From: an uncultured Clostridium sp.
GTDB lineage: Bacteria > Bacillota > Clostridia > TANB77 > CAG-508
Direction: 5' to 3'
DNA length: 64,000 nucleotides
Assembly (NCBI GenBank): GCA_900557045.1
Contig: USQY01000001.1
Coordinates: forward strand, 1 to 64,000
Under the pieces are notes generated by a model. It saw nothing but the letters and a program-made list of their open reading frames with translations. It was not told the origin of the DNA and searched no databases. Numbering within the stretch: position 1 is the first letter of the stretch; each line of letters begins with the position of its first letter. The position numbers and the translations under genes are program-made. Shown here one piece after another: positions 26,550 through 36,612 of the stretch.

Positions 26550-28562
26550 TTATTTAACATCCAAAATTGTATTAGAACCATTTAAATCAATTTGCGCATT
26601 TTCTTTTCTTACTTCATCTACATAAACTTTTACTGTTACTACACCTTTTCCTTTAATAGTTACATTTATATTTTCTGTATCTTCTGAAACACTTTGTTTA
26701 TATACATTTTCATCATCAACAGTTACTCTTATAACTACATCATCTGGTTTTTTTATTGCTCCAGTTTCATCTTTTTCTGGTTTATATCCTGTTAATGATT
26801 TTACATTTACATTAACAGTACCTTCTTTTATTTCTTGTATTTTATTTACAGTTAATGTTATAGCTGTTCCTTCATCTACAACACTTCCAACTTCTAGGCT
26901 TTGTTTTAAAACTATACCATTAGATTTGTTAGTATCTTCTTGATATGTAATATTTACTTCTATTTTTTTCTCTGTAAGCATTTTTTTAGCTTGTTCTATA
27001 TCCATATCAGTTACAGAAGGTATGCTTACTTTTTCAAGTCCAGTTCCTATACTTACATATATTTTTACAGTTTCACCTGCATTTACTTCTTTTCCCTCTG
27101 TAATATCTTGTTTAGTAACTATTCCTTCTTCAACTGTTTGACTTGTTTCATCTATTCTTTCTGGTATTAATTCTACTTTTTCTAATTCTTCTACAGCCTC
27201 TTCATATTTTTTTCCTTTTACTTTCGGCATTTTTACTATTTTAGCACCTTTGCTTACAGTTAATTTTACGGGACTATTTTTTGTCACGTCATAATTTGTT
27301 CCTGGTGCTGGTTTTTGTGAAATAACTTTTCCAGCTTCAATATCTTTATTGTATACTTCTTCAATATCATATTTTATGCCAGCTGCATCTAATTTAGATT
27401 TTGCTTCATCAATAGTTACATTTTCTACACTAATTAAAGATATTCCTGATGATTGTTCTGTTCCTGTTCCAAATATTTTTTGTGTTATTGTTAGACTTCC
27501 CCAAAATATTAATATGCATAATATCACAACTAGTATTGGAACACCTATATATATGACTTTTTTCATTTTTGGATTTTCTTCTAAATATTTAGCAAGTCCT
27601 GTTTTTTCTGGTTCATTTTTCTTAGTATTTCTACCTGAATTTTCTTTATATTGCTTTTGATTTACCATATTTTCTGAAATTGTTGGAATTACTCTAGTAA
27701 AATCATTAGTATTCTTTTCTTGTACGAATTTTCCTGATGGATTCTTTAATGCTAAACTTAAATCTTTTATCATTTCAGTTGCAGATGCATATCTTAAACT
27801 TGCATCTTTTTTCATTGCTTTTAAAATAATTTGATTCACAGCTACCGGAATTCTTGAATTTAATTTTATTGGTTCCACAGGTTCTTCTTGCATATGTTTT
27901 AATGCAACAGATACTGGAGTATCTGCATCAAAAGGTACTTTACCTGTTACCATTTCATACATTACTACACCTAGAGAATATAAATCTGATTTTGCATCTG
28001 TATATCCACCTCTTGCATGTTCTGGTGAGAAATAGTGCACTGATCCTATTGTTGTTCCAAATGCTGTTATAGTTGAGTTTGACACTGCTTTTGCTATTCC
28101 AAAATCTGCAACTTTTGCTATCCCATCTTCTGTAATAATTATATTATGTGGTTTTATATCTCTATGAACTATTCCATTTTTATGTGCTACTTCTAATGCA
28201 GAACATATTTGTATTGCTATGTTTACAGACCACTTCCATGGAAGTGCACCTTCTTCTGCTATAATTTGTTTTAATGTTTTTCCTTGTATTAATTCCATTA
28301 CTATATAATATATATTATATTCTTGACCTACATCAAAAACTGAAACTATATTAGGATGTGTTAAACTTGCGGCAGCTTGAGCTTCTGTATTAAATCTTTT
28401 TATAAATTCTTCATCTGTTGTAAATTCTTCTCTTAATACTTTAACAGCCACATATCTATTAAGAATAGTACATCTAGCTTTATATACTGTGGCCATGCCA
28501 CCATTTCCTATTTTTTCGATAATTTCATATCTGTTTCCTATTATTTTTCCTTCTAAATTCAT
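26550..28562 (-). CDS. prkC: PASTA-domain Ser/Thr protein kinase
   Basis: The 670-residue membrane kinase senses muropeptides and phosphorylates division, translation and spore-germination targets. The kinase domain has a glycine loop (18-26), Lys41, HRDIKPHN (133-140) and DFG (153-155). One membrane helix follows at about 334-359, then three extracellular PASTA repeats (about 375-590) and a C-terminal beta domain with no name I can give. The partner phosphatase is encoded just upstream, 14 nt away. The start has GGAGAG. Confidence 0.96.
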   Translation of the reverse strand: MNLEGKIIGNRYEIIEKIGNGGMATVYKARCTILNRYVAVKVLREEFTTDEEFIKRFNTEAQAAASLTHPNIVSVFDVGQEYNIYYIVMELIQGKTLKQIIAEEGALPWKWSVNIAIQICSALEVAHKNGIVHRDIKPHNIIITEDGIAKVADFGIAKAVSNSTITAFGTTIGSVHYFSPEHARGGYTDAKSDLYSLGVVMYEMVTGKVPFDADTPVSVALKHMQEEPVEPIKLNSRIPVAVNQIILKAMKKDASLRYASATEMIKDLSLALKNPSGKFVQEKNTNDFTRVIPTISENMVNQKQYKENSGRNTKKNEPEKTGLAKYLEENPKMKKVIYIGVPILVVILCILIFWGSLTITQKIFGTGTEQSSGISLISVENVTIDEAKSKLDAAGIKYDIEEVYNKDIEAGKVISQKPAPGTNYDVTKNSPVKLTVSKGAKIVKMPKVKGKKYEEAVEELEKVELIPERIDETSQTVEEGIVTKQDITEGKEVNAGETVKIYVSIGTGLEKVSIPSVTDMDIEQAKKMLTEKKIEVNITYQEDTNKSNGIVLKQSLEVGSVVDEGTAITLTVNKIQEIKEGTVNVNVKSLTGYKPEKDETGAIKKPDDVVIRVTVDDENVYKQSVSEDTENINVTIKGKGVVTVKVYVDEVRKENAQIDLNGSNTILDVK

Positions 28563-28576
28563 ATATAATTCTCTCC

Positions 28577-29305
28577 TTATAATATAATTACAGCTGTAAT
28601 ATTGTCATATCCACCATTTTCGTTTGCTTTAGATACAAGATTATTACAAGCTTCAATCGGATTTTCATTAATTATTTTTACTATTTCATCATCTTTTAAC
28701 ATATTTGTTAATCCATCAGAACACATTAATAATATATCATCTTTAAGAAAACCTTTTACCATTACATCTGGTTCTACAAAAGTTGAACAACCTAATGCTT
28801 TTATAAGCATATTTTTTTTAGGATGATTATATGCCTCTTCTCTTGTTATTGTTCCATCTGATACTAATTTTTGTACATAACTATGATCTGTTGTTAACTT
28901 TCTGAAAAAGTCTTTTCTTTTTCTATATACTCTACTATCTCCCACATGACCTATATATACTTTATTTCCTAATATTAAACATACATCTATTGTTGTACCC
29001 ATATTTTCTAATTCTTTATTTTCTTTTGATTTTTCATATACAACTAAATTAGCATACTCTATAGCACTTTTTATTAATTTTAATATTTCTTCTTTATCAT
29101 TACTCTCTATTGAATCAAAATTATTTAATATGTATCTTTTAGATGTTTCAACAGCTAATTTACTTGCTATTTCCCCACCTTTATATCCTCCCATTCCATC
29201 AGCCACAATATATAATTGAACTTTTTCTTCTGGTTTTGATATATAAAAATAATCTTGATTCATTTCGCGTACTTTACCAACATCTGACTTTGCAAAAGCT
29301 TTCAT
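28577..29305 (-). CDS. stp: PP2C-type protein phosphatase
   Basis: A 242-residue PPM-family phosphatase that reverses PrkC phosphorylation. Metal-binding motifs are present: VREMNQDY, VADGMGGYKGGE, GHVGDSRVY, LLMCSDGLTNML and GGYDNITAVII. There is no membrane segment. AAAGGAGG precedes the start. It forms an operon with prkC, rsgA and rpe, with rlmN upstream. Confidence 0.96.
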   Translation of the reverse strand: MKAFAKSDVGKVREMNQDYFYISKPEEKVQLYIVADGMGGYKGGEIASKLAVETSKRYILNNFDSIESNDKEEILKLIKSAIEYANLVVYEKSKENKELENMGTTIDVCLILGNKVYIGHVGDSRVYRKRKDFFRKLTTDHSYVQKLVSDGTITREEAYNHPKKNMLIKALGCSTFVEPDVMVKGFLKDDILLMCSDGLTNMLKDDEIVKIINENPIEACNNLVSKANENGGYDNITAVIIL

Positions 29306-29417
29306 ATATCCTCCTTTTACTATTCCTTTGTTTATATATATTTATATACTATTTTTTTAAGTATTTTTTACAACTATATTTTATATTATAATTATATTTT
29401 TTACAATCTTATTTTGA

Positions 29418-30440
29418 CTATTTTAAATTTTTTCTTCTTAATTGACCACAAGCCGCATCTATATCTGAGCCTAACTCTCTTCTTATTGTTGCCACAATAC
29501 CTTTTTCATTTAAATAATCTCTAAATTTTATTATATTTTCATTAGTGCTTTTTACAAATGTTCCATTTTCTATTTTGTTAATTGGTATTAAATTTACATG
29601 ACATAACATACCCTTTAATAATTTAGATAATTCTTTCGCATCTTCCAAATTATCATTATTGTCCTTAGCTAATGCATATTCAAATGATATTCTTCTATTA
29701 GTAATTTTAATATATTCTTTACATGCTTCTAACAACTGTGAAATATTATATACATTATTTACAGGCATCATCTTACTTCTTTTTTCATCATTCGTTGCAT
29801 GCAACGAAATAGATAATGTACATTGTATATTTTCATTAGCTAAATCATATATTCTTGGAACTAATCCACTAGTTGAAACACTAATATGTCTTGCTCCTAT
29901 ATTTAAACCTTTTTGATTATTTAATATTCGTATAGATTTAATTACATTATCATAATTGTCTAAAGGCTCACCTATACCCATATATACTATATTAGAAATT
30001 TTATCATCAATATCTTGTTCAACTGCTAATATTTGTTCTACAATTTCTCCTGCTGTCAAATTTCTTATAAAATTGATTCCTGTTGATGCACAAAATTTAC
30101 ACCCCATTTTACAACCAATTTGTGTTGAAACACATACTGTTTTTCCATGATGATATTGCATTAATACTGTTTCAATAGCATTTCCATCAAGTACATCAAA
30201 TAAATACTTTTTGGTACCATCTGATGATTCTTGTTTTTTCAATATTTTATAATTACACATAGTATAGTTTGATTTTAATTTTTCACGCAATTCCAAAGAT
30301 AAATTTGTCATTTCATCAAAACTTTTAACTTTTTCTACATATAACCAATGAAAAACTTGTCCTGCTCTATACTTTTTTTCACCTATTTTTTCGAATTCTA
30401 TTTCTAAATCTTTTAAATCATAATCTTTTATATTTTTCAT
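29418..30440 (-). CDS. rlmN: Dual-specificity 23S rRNA/tRNA adenine-C2 methyltransferase
   Basis: A 340-residue radical SAM enzyme that methylates A2503 of 23S rRNA and A37 of some tRNAs. The cluster cysteines are C110, C114 and C117 in CKMGCKFC, and the C-terminal catalytic Cys331 is in AACGQL. The methyl-carrier region and GxGEP (MGIGEPLDNYDN) are intact. It heads the conserved rlmN-stp-prkC-rsgA-rpe order, though a 112-bp gap to stp may hold a further promoter. Confidence 0.97.
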   Translation of the reverse strand: MKNIKDYDLKDLEIEFEKIGEKKYRAGQVFHWLYVEKVKSFDEMTNLSLELREKLKSNYTMCNYKILKKQESSDGTKKYLFDVLDGNAIETVLMQYHHGKTVCVSTQIGCKMGCKFCASTGINFIRNLTAGEIVEQILAVEQDIDDKISNIVYMGIGEPLDNYDNVIKSIRILNNQKGLNIGARHISVSTSGLVPRIYDLANENIQCTLSISLHATNDEKRSKMMPVNNVYNISQLLEACKEYIKITNRRISFEYALAKDNNDNLEDAKELSKLLKGMLCHVNLIPINKIENGTFVKSTNENIIKFRDYLNEKGIVATIRRELGSDIDAACGQLRRKNLK

Positions 30441-30518
30441 ATTTCTGCTCTTTTCTTTTTTATATTTTATATCATATTAAAGTTATTTTTACAATATTTT
30501 TATAGTGATTTGTGTTTT

Positions 30519-30571
30519 AAAAAAATCAATTCACTACTTTTTCAATTATAAAATTGCAAAAGTAATGAATT
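30519..30571 (-). terminator. Terminator after the coiled-coil gene
   Basis: An imperfect 20-bp stem with two internal mismatched positions is followed on the minus strand by GATTTTTTT. Confidence 0.65.
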
Positions 30572-30609
30572 ATCTATTAAAAATATTTATCTTTTGTTAT
30601 AAAAATTTT

Positions 30610-30864
30610 TTAAGCACCAATACTGTTATTTAATTGTTTAATAGCATTTTCTAAACCTGATAGTCTTTTTTCAAATAATTGATTAGTCATATCAGATATT
30701 TTGTTGTATTCTTGTAGTTTGTCTAATTTCTTCATATTTGTAGCATGATTTTTTTGTAACAAAATTATTTCCTCTGTTTGATTATACTGTAATTCTTTTA
30801 ATACTTTATTTAATTCTACGATTTGTTCTTCAAGTGCTTTTTTAGTAAATTCACAAGTATGCAT
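30610..30864 (-). CDS. Small coiled-coil protein of unknown function
   Basis: The 84-residue protein is not recognised. After a short MHTCEFTKK start it is one long predicted coiled coil (EEQIVELNKVLKELQ through LENAIKQLNN), with no membrane part. A strong AAAGGGG site at good distance and its own terminator argue that it is a real gene. It could be a SlyX-like or structural adaptor, but I see no specific link. Confidence 0.65.
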   Translation of the reverse strand: MHTCEFTKKALEEQIVELNKVLKELQYNQTEEIILLQKNHATNMKKLDKLQEYNKISDMTNQLFEKRLSGLENAIKQLNNSIGA

Positions 30865-31081
30865 AATATCACCCCTTTAGCAACAAAATCACTATAACTA
30901 TTGTATCATTAAAGCATACCTAAAGTCAATAAAAACAAAAACAAAAGTTTTGTTTTCCGAATTTATATTGTTTACTGTAATAATTTACATTTAAAATTAT
31001 ATAATAGGTAAAATACTATTTCCTTTTTCACAAATATATAATATAATATAAATATACAAAGTCAGAAAGGAGTACATTATC

Positions 31082-31603
31082 TTGTCCAAAGAAAACAAAC
31101 TTAATGAATTTAAATTAATAATCCATGATATTATGCAAAATCCAACAGTTCAAGAAATGAAATTATATAGACAGCACTATGAAACCTCATGTTTTGCACA
31201 TTGTTTTAATGTTTCATTTATTAGCTATAAAATATGCAAAAAATTAAAATTAGATTATAAATCAGTTGCTAGAGCAGCTATGTTACATGATTTATTCCTT
31301 TATGATTGGAGATATAAAGAAAATGAAAGAAAAGGACTTCATGCATTTACACATCCAAAAACCGCATTAGAAAATTCAAAAGAACTTTTTGATTTATCTC
31401 CAAAGGAAGAAGATATAATATTAAAACATATGTGGCCTGTAACTATACAACTACCAAAATATCCGGAAAGCTATATAGTAACATTAGTTGATAAATATAG
31501 TGCAATTTGTGAAAGTTTCAAATATTATCGTAAAATATTTTTTTCTCGCAAATATTTCAGACTTGCATATTTGTTTTTTAGTTTATGTATAATTAGTTTA
31601 TAA
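31082..31603 (+). CDS. HD-domain phosphohydrolase-like protein
   Basis: A 173-residue protein with an HD-type metal-binding pattern: His in FAHCFNVSF, the doublet in AAMLHDLFLYDW and a further His in LKHMWP. HD proteins hydrolyse phosphate esters, often of nucleotides. The start is TTG, supported by AAAGGAG nine bases before. The C-terminal 25 residues are hydrophobic (YFRLAYLFFSLCIISL) and may touch the membrane. It is monocistronic with its own terminator. Substrate unknown. Confidence 0.8.
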   Translation: MSKENKLNEFKLIIHDIMQNPTVQEMKLYRQHYETSCFAHCFNVSFISYKICKKLKLDYKSVARAAMLHDLFLYDWRYKENERKGLHAFTHPKTALENSKELFDLSPKEEDIILKHMWPVTIQLPKYPESYIVTLVDKYSAICESFKYYRKIFFSRKYFRLAYLFFSLCIISL

Positions 31604-31618
31604 ATTTTGTAATAAACT

Positions 31619-31657
31619 AATACCACAATTTTAGTAAACAACTTAAATTGTGGTATT
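31619..31657 (+). terminator. Terminator after the HD-domain gene
   Basis: Perfect 13-bp stem (AATACCACAATTT and complement) with a T-rich 3' side. It can also serve the convergent DUF4363 gene. Confidence 0.8.
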
Positions 31658-31706
31658 TTAATTTTTATAATATTAATATATTTATTATGTTAAACACAAT
31701 TAACTT

Positions 31707-32096
31707 TTAAAATATATTTACTAATTTTAAAGAATCTTTATCTTTTATATGTTCTAATATAAATTTGCATTTTTCCAATTCTTCAATAGTTTTATCATAA
31801 TCCTGAACTTTAATATTTGCATTCATCGAAATTAATTGTGTTTCCACTTTTTCTAATTCATCATGTTCTATATAATAAGCAAGAATATCATATTTTTCAT
31901 TCCATTTTTCTTGTATATCATCTAATTCATTTTTCAAATTTTGTTTTTCTATATTATCATTATCTATTTTTTCTTCTATTTTTTCTAAACTTACAGAAAT
32001 ATTTTCAAAGAATTTTTTAGTATAATTTTGAGTTATTATATGACCTATGATTATTAATATCACTATTATAACAACAATAATAATTTCTTTTTTCAT
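31707..32096 (-). CDS. DUF4363 family membrane-anchored protein
   Basis: A 129-residue protein with one N-terminal membrane helix (residues 4-22) and a helical, probably extracytoplasmic domain, matching DUF4363. Its partner directly upstream is a DUF421 protein, a pairing I recall from spore-formers. Function is not established. They may form a small membrane complex. Confidence 0.72.
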   Translation of the reverse strand: MKKEIIIVVIIVILIIIGHIITQNYTKKFFENISVSLEKIEEKIDNDNIEKQNLKNELDDIQEKWNEKYDILAYYIEHDELEKVETQLISMNANIKVQDYDKTIEELEKCKFILEHIKDKDSLKLVNIF

Positions 32097-32157
32097 AATT
32101 CCCCCTCATCTATTTATATAATCTATACAATTATATTTTTTTAGATTGTTTAATCTT

Positions 32158-32832
32158 TTATTTTTTATCTTTTTTTTGAGAAAAAAATTGCCCTTTTCCA
32201 TCTATAGTTACTATTAAAGCTTCTTCTGGATTATACCCAAATTTGTTAACTTGCTTTTTTAACCATTGATAATTTTTTCCTAATGTTCTTAAATTTTCAT
32301 CCATTATTTTTCCATCTACTACTAAATCATATGGAATTCCTTCATATTCAGGCTCAATTCCAAAGTCTTCAGGGATACAATTTCTTTTGTTAGGTTTTTG
32401 TATAACATTTATTTGACCACTCGTTTCTAAAATTGCGTATTCTACATCACCCAAATTCATAACATTACTATCTCTTAATCTTTCTTGTAATTCATTTATT
32501 GTAAATCTTTCCTTTCTTAACATTTTTTCATCTATTTTTCCTCTGTAAATTAATATAGATGGTTTTCCACAAATTAATTGCCTCATTTTTGTACTTTTTA
32601 AATTACAAACTGAAATTATTAAATGCATTACAAGTAAGCCAAGAATTGGAATTATTCCATTTGTTATTGGAATACCACTATTACTCATTGGTGTTGCAGC
32701 CAAATCTGCAATCATTATTGAAATTGCAAGTTCAAATGGTTGTAATTGCCCAATTTCTCTTTTTCCCATTAATCTCATTACTACTAATACAATTATGTAT
32801 AAAAAAATTGATCTTATAAAAATTACTAACAT
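32158..32832 (-). CDS. DUF421 family membrane protein (YetF/YdfR-like)
   Basis: The 224-residue protein has three membrane helices in the first 90 residues and a soluble C-terminal domain with the DUF421 hallmarks VVMRLMGKREIGQLQPFE, ERLRDSNV and DLVVDGKI. Members occur widely in spore-formers, some in spore membranes. The start MLVIFIRSIF has AAGGAG. Seven extra upstream codons are unsupported. It is probably co-transcribed with the DUF4363 gene 61 bp downstream. Confidence 0.85.
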   Translation of the reverse strand: MLVIFIRSIFLYIIVLVVMRLMGKREIGQLQPFELAISIMIADLAATPMSNSGIPITNGIIPILGLLVMHLIISVCNLKSTKMRQLICGKPSILIYRGKIDEKMLRKERFTINELQERLRDSNVMNLGDVEYAILETSGQINVIQKPNKRNCIPEDFGIEPEYEGIPYDLVVDGKIMDENLRTLGKNYQWLKKQVNKFGYNPEEALIVTIDGKGQFFSQKKDKK

Positions 32833-32985
32833 ATTTTTTCTCCTTGTTTTCAATTAGTTTTCTTTTATTTTGCCTTTATTTTAAAAAAATTATTCGTATT
32901 TTAGCATAATAATATTTTTTTCGTAAATAATAAAAATGAACGTAATTTTTGATTGCGTCATGCTTTTAATAAGGAGGTTATTGAT

Positions 32986-33360
32986 ATGTCAGATAATCAA
33001 GTAAATACTCAATCTAATGGTGGAGTAAATACAGTTTGGCAAATTCTTGGTAGATTAATAACAGCTGCTATAGTTCTTGCTATTACTGCATTTTTTACAC
33101 CTGGATTTACCATAAGTAATATTTGGGCATTAGCTGCAGCTACAATTGTTCTTACTGTAATAGATTATTTAATAACAAAATTTACAGGGTTACATGCAAG
33201 TTCGTTTGGTAAAGGATTTGTTGGATTTGTACTTTCTGCTGTAGTATTATATGTAACACAATATTTTGTTGCAGGATATACAATATCTTGGATAGCAGCA
33301 ATTGTTGGTGCTATAGTTTATGGTGTTGTTGATTATTTTTTACCTGGTGAACAACAATAA
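32986..33360 (+). CDS. Phage-holin-family/YvlD-like small membrane protein
   Basis: A 124-residue integral membrane protein with four hydrophobic segments after a polar Asn/Gln-rich N-terminus. The pattern (GRLITAAIVLAITAFFTPGF, FGKGFVGFVLSAVVLY) matches the family annotated as phage holin or YvlD. It is not near any phage gene, so lysis is unlikely. Relatives are linked to envelope stress regulons. The start at MSDNQV has a perfect AAGGAGG. Confidence 0.75.
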   Translation: MSDNQVNTQSNGGVNTVWQILGRLITAAIVLAITAFFTPGFTISNIWALAAATIVLTVIDYLITKFTGLHASSFGKGFVGFVLSAVVLYVTQYFVAGYTISWIAAIVGAIVYGVVDYFLPGEQQ

Positions 33361-33394
33361 TTTAGACTTTTGTAAAAAATAGCCAACAAAAGCA

Positions 33395-33453
33395 AAAAAG
33401 TAACTTATAATGAACTCTACTTTTTAATATAGTTCACTATAAGTTACTTTTTT
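33395..33453. terminator. Bidirectional terminator
   Basis: Long near-perfect arms (AAAAAGTAACTTATA then TGAACT) between the YvlD-like gene and the convergent nucleotidyltransferase gene. Confidence 0.85.
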
Positions 33454-33464
33454 CATTTCTATTT

Positions 33465-34700
33465 TTAAATTCTATTATTATAAAGTTTTATAGCTGTTTC
33501 AGGGCTATCATTTCCTTCTTTATTCTTAATTGGTGCAAATTCTTCTTCTCTTTTTACACGTAAAATGCTAATATCTTCATAATTTGAAAAAGCATCAAAA
33601 ATAAATGATTCAAATTTATATACATTTTTACCTTCTGGTTCTACTAAATTTCCATTCTCATCTAAATAATTTGATTTTTTCTCTGCTATATGATATGGTA
33701 AAACCTTACTAGATAGTTCATCTAATGCTTCAATATTATATAAATGGCTTAATATATTAAGATCTCCATATACTAAATCACCATGTTCATCAACCTCTTC
33801 AGCCATTTCTTCTGGTAATTCTGAATATTCTATTATTCCTGGTCTTCCATCAATTTTGCAAAAAACTCCCGCTCTTTCTTTTGGGTTTGTTTTTATTACA
33901 GATTTAGAAGCAATTTTATTATTTTCACTAACAGTTATTCCTAATAATAATGGATCTACTATTTTTAATAAAATATTATCTACTCCTCCAACAAAAACCC
34001 ATTTTATATTATTTTCTTTCATTTGTTTTATAATACCATTTTTTCCTAATGACTTATATATACTTCCGTTTCCATCAGAAGCTTCTTTTATTAATTTATC
34101 TTTTCCTATTAATAATTTGCCTTTTGTTGTTACTAATGGTGCTTTACCTTGTTTAAAGAAATGTACCTTTTCTTTTGGATATCCAAAATAATTATGTTCT
34201 TCTAAAAATTCTACAGTTTGATTATTATTTTCATCACTTGTCATTATGTACCAAGGAATTATAACATTATATTTTTTACTAGCTTTTTGCAAAGATTCTA
34301 CTATTATTTGGAATAAATATTTATCACCATTTTTTAAACTAACTTTAAAAGTTCCCTTTGGTCCTGTATGACCAAGTCTTGTTCCTTGACCTCCAGCCAT
34401 AGTAATAACAGCATATTGACCATTTTTTATATATTCTGCGCCAATATTTTTATATTTGTTGAAATCTTCTTCTGTAAGTTTGTTTATATCAATTGCTGAA
34501 ATTTTTTCTATTTTTTTATTACCTATTTCAAAAGTTTTATTTAAATTTTTATATAAATCCATAACTTGATCAATATTTAAATTTAATACTTGATCAATTA
34601 GTTTGTTTTTTTCTTCATTATTTAATTTTTCCATCCAAGAAATTATATGATCTTGTTCGTATTTTTTTAGTAATTCCATAGCTTTTTTCTCCTTTTCCAT
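33465..34700 (-). CDS. UDPGP-type uridylyltransferase (UDP-sugar pyrophosphorylase)
   Basis: A 411-residue protein of the eukaryotic-type UDPGP family, which forms UDP-GlcNAc or UDP-glucose from UTP and the sugar phosphate. The nucleotide-binding loop MAGGQGTRLGHTGPKG is intact, and the metal/uridine region VFVGGVDNILLK and GRPGIIEYSELPEE are typical. The second of two nearby ATGs (MEKEKK) is better spaced from AAAGGA than the first, which would add two residues. It is monocistronic. Which sugar it uses cannot be fixed from sequence. Confidence 0.86.
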   Translation of the reverse strand: MEKEKKAMELLKKYEQDHIISWMEKLNNEEKNKLIDQVLNLNIDQVMDLYKNLNKTFEIGNKKIEKISAIDINKLTEEDFNKYKNIGAEYIKNGQYAVITMAGGQGTRLGHTGPKGTFKVSLKNGDKYLFQIIVESLQKASKKYNVIIPWYIMTSDENNNQTVEFLEEHNYFGYPKEKVHFFKQGKAPLVTTKGKLLIGKDKLIKEASDGNGSIYKSLGKNGIIKQMKENNIKWVFVGGVDNILLKIVDPLLLGITVSENNKIASKSVIKTNPKERAGVFCKIDGRPGIIEYSELPEEMAEEVDEHGDLVYGDLNILSHLYNIEALDELSSKVLPYHIAEKKSNYLDENGNLVEPEGKNVYKFESFIFDAFSNYEDISILRVKREEEFAPIKNKEGNDSPETAIKLYNNRI

Positions 34701-34910
34701 ATCCATCTTTCCTTTGCTATTTTTAATTTCTTAATTTGTATTATACTTAAAAAACTGTTGTAATACTACATTTATATATAATATGTTCATATTAGCACAT
34801 ATGTTTTTCAAAATCAATAGTTTGTATTTTATTTTTTGTCATAAAACCTATTTGTTATTAATATAAATTAATAAAGTTTAAATAGACAAACATTTAAGGA
34901 GGAATTATAA

Positions 34911-36392
34911 ATGGAAAATAATTTTAAACTATATGAAGATATCGCCAAACGAACAGAAGGTGATATTTATGTTGGAGTAGTAGGTCCTGTACGTACTGGA
35001 AAATCAACTTTTATTAAAAGGTTCATGGATTTATTAGTAATTCCAAATATCGACAACTCTTATAAACAAGAACGTGCTAGAGATGAATTACCTCAAAGTG
35101 CTGGTGGTAGAACAATTATGACTACAGAGCCAAAATTTATACCAAATGAAGCAGTTGAAATAACAGTAGGAAATAATATTTCTTTAAAAACAAGACTTGT
35201 TGATTGTGTTGGATACTTAGTAAATAATGCAATAGGATATTTAGAAGATGATATGCCAAGAATGGTAAAAACTCCATGGTCTGAGGATGAAATTCCTTTT
35301 GAAAAAGCAGCTGAAATTGGTACTAGAAAAGTTATACAAGAACATTCTACAATAGGTATTTTGGTAACTACAGATGGTAGTATTACAGATATTCCAAGGG
35401 AAGATTATATTGAAGCAGAAGAAAGAGTTGTTCGTGAATTAAAAGAATTAAATAAGCCATTTATAATTCTTCTTAATAGTGACTCTCCTTATTCTGAAAG
35501 TACAAAAAATTTAGCACGTAAATTAGAGGATAAATACGAAACAACTGTAGTTCCAACTGATTGTTCTAATTTAGAATTAGATGATATAAACAATATATTT
35601 AGCAAAATTTTATATGAGTTTCCTATTGAAAGAATAAATATTAACTTTCCAAAATGGGCTGATAGGTTAGATGAAAATCATTGGCTAAAAAAAGAACTTT
35701 TTGCTGAAATTAAAGATGCTTGTTCAGATGCAAGAATTTTAAAAAATGTTGATACTACACTTAGCAAATTACAAAAAACAGATGTAATATCTTCAAGTGT
35801 ATTAAATGATATTCGTTTAGGAACTGGTGAAGTAAATATTACTGTTAATTTACAAGATGAATTATTTTATAAAATAATTACCGAAATTTCTGGAGTTACA
35901 ATTTCAAATGAAGGAGATTTATTTGCAACAATAGCTGAATTTTCAAAAACTAAAAAAGAATATGATAAAATTGCATATGCTCTTGAAGAAGTAAAAGCAA
36001 AAGGTTATGGAATAGTAACACCTTCAATGGAAGAATTAATATTAGATGAACCAGAAATGGTAAAACAAGGTTCACGATATGGAGTTAAATTAAAAGCTAA
36101 AGCACCTTCAATACATATGATTCGTGCTGATATTGAAACCGAAGTTTCACCTATTGTTGGAAGTGAAAAACAATCAGAAGAATTAGTAAATTATTTACTT
36201 TCTGAATTTGAAAATGATCCAATAAAAATTTGGGAATCAAATATATTTGGAAAAAGTTTACATGAATTGGTTAATGAAGGATTGCAAAATAAATTATGTA
36301 GAATGCCAGAAGATGCTCAATGTAAGTTACAAGAAACTTTGGAACGTATTGTTAATGAGGGTAGTGGCGGTTTAATTTGCATTATTCTTTAA
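34911..36392 (+). CDS. spoIVA: Stage IV sporulation protein A
   Basis: The 493-residue ATPase polymerises on the forespore surface to form the basement of the spore coat. The N-terminal P-loop domain has GPVRTGKST (25-33), the LPQSAGGRTIMTTEPKFIP segment and LVDCVGYLV. A helical middle and the C-terminal membrane-targeting region end in GLICIIL. Length is normal. AAGGAGG precedes the ATG. It proves the organism belongs to a sporulating lineage. Expression by sigma-E in the mother cell is expected, but the upstream matches to that consensus are too weak to annotate. Confidence 0.97.
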   Translation: MENNFKLYEDIAKRTEGDIYVGVVGPVRTGKSTFIKRFMDLLVIPNIDNSYKQERARDELPQSAGGRTIMTTEPKFIPNEAVEITVGNNISLKTRLVDCVGYLVNNAIGYLEDDMPRMVKTPWSEDEIPFEKAAEIGTRKVIQEHSTIGILVTTDGSITDIPREDYIEAEERVVRELKELNKPFIILLNSDSPYSESTKNLARKLEDKYETTVVPTDCSNLELDDINNIFSKILYEFPIERININFPKWADRLDENHWLKKELFAEIKDACSDARILKNVDTTLSKLQKTDVISSSVLNDIRLGTGEVNITVNLQDELFYKIITEISGVTISNEGDLFATIAEFSKTKKEYDKIAYALEEVKAKGYGIVTPSMEELILDEPEMVKQGSRYGVKLKAKAPSIHMIRADIETEVSPIVGSEKQSEELVNYLLSEFENDPIKIWESNIFGKSLHELVNEGLQNKLCRMPEDAQCKLQETLERIVNEGSGGLICIIL

Positions 36393-36424
36393 AATATATA
36401 TTCAAATTATTTTTTATATACTGT

Positions 36425-36457
36425 AAAAAGAAATTATCAATTTGATAATTTCTTTTT
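36425..36457 (+). terminator. Terminator after spoIVA
   Basis: Perfect 16-bp stem (AAAAAGAAATTATCAA and complement), T-rich on the 3' side. Confidence 0.85.
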
Positions 36458-36612
36458 ACAATTTTTTTATTTACTATTTTATAAAATTTTTACATAATTC
36501 TCAAAATTTTGTAAATAATATTTATATTACTAAAACATTGAAAGTTCTTAGTTTGAAAATAACTTCATTTTTCAAACTTACTATGTACTTTCGGAAAGGA
36601 ATGAAATTTATT

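Noticed and set aside
32986..33360. Prophage holin
   Set aside because: The family name suggests it, but no phage gene, attachment site or lysin is near. It is a chromosomal four-helix protein of the YvlD-like type.
34740..34910. Sigma-E promoter of spoIVA
   Set aside because: Sequences such as GTCATAA-14-ATATAAAT can be fitted, but in this AT-rich stretch the match is not better than chance.
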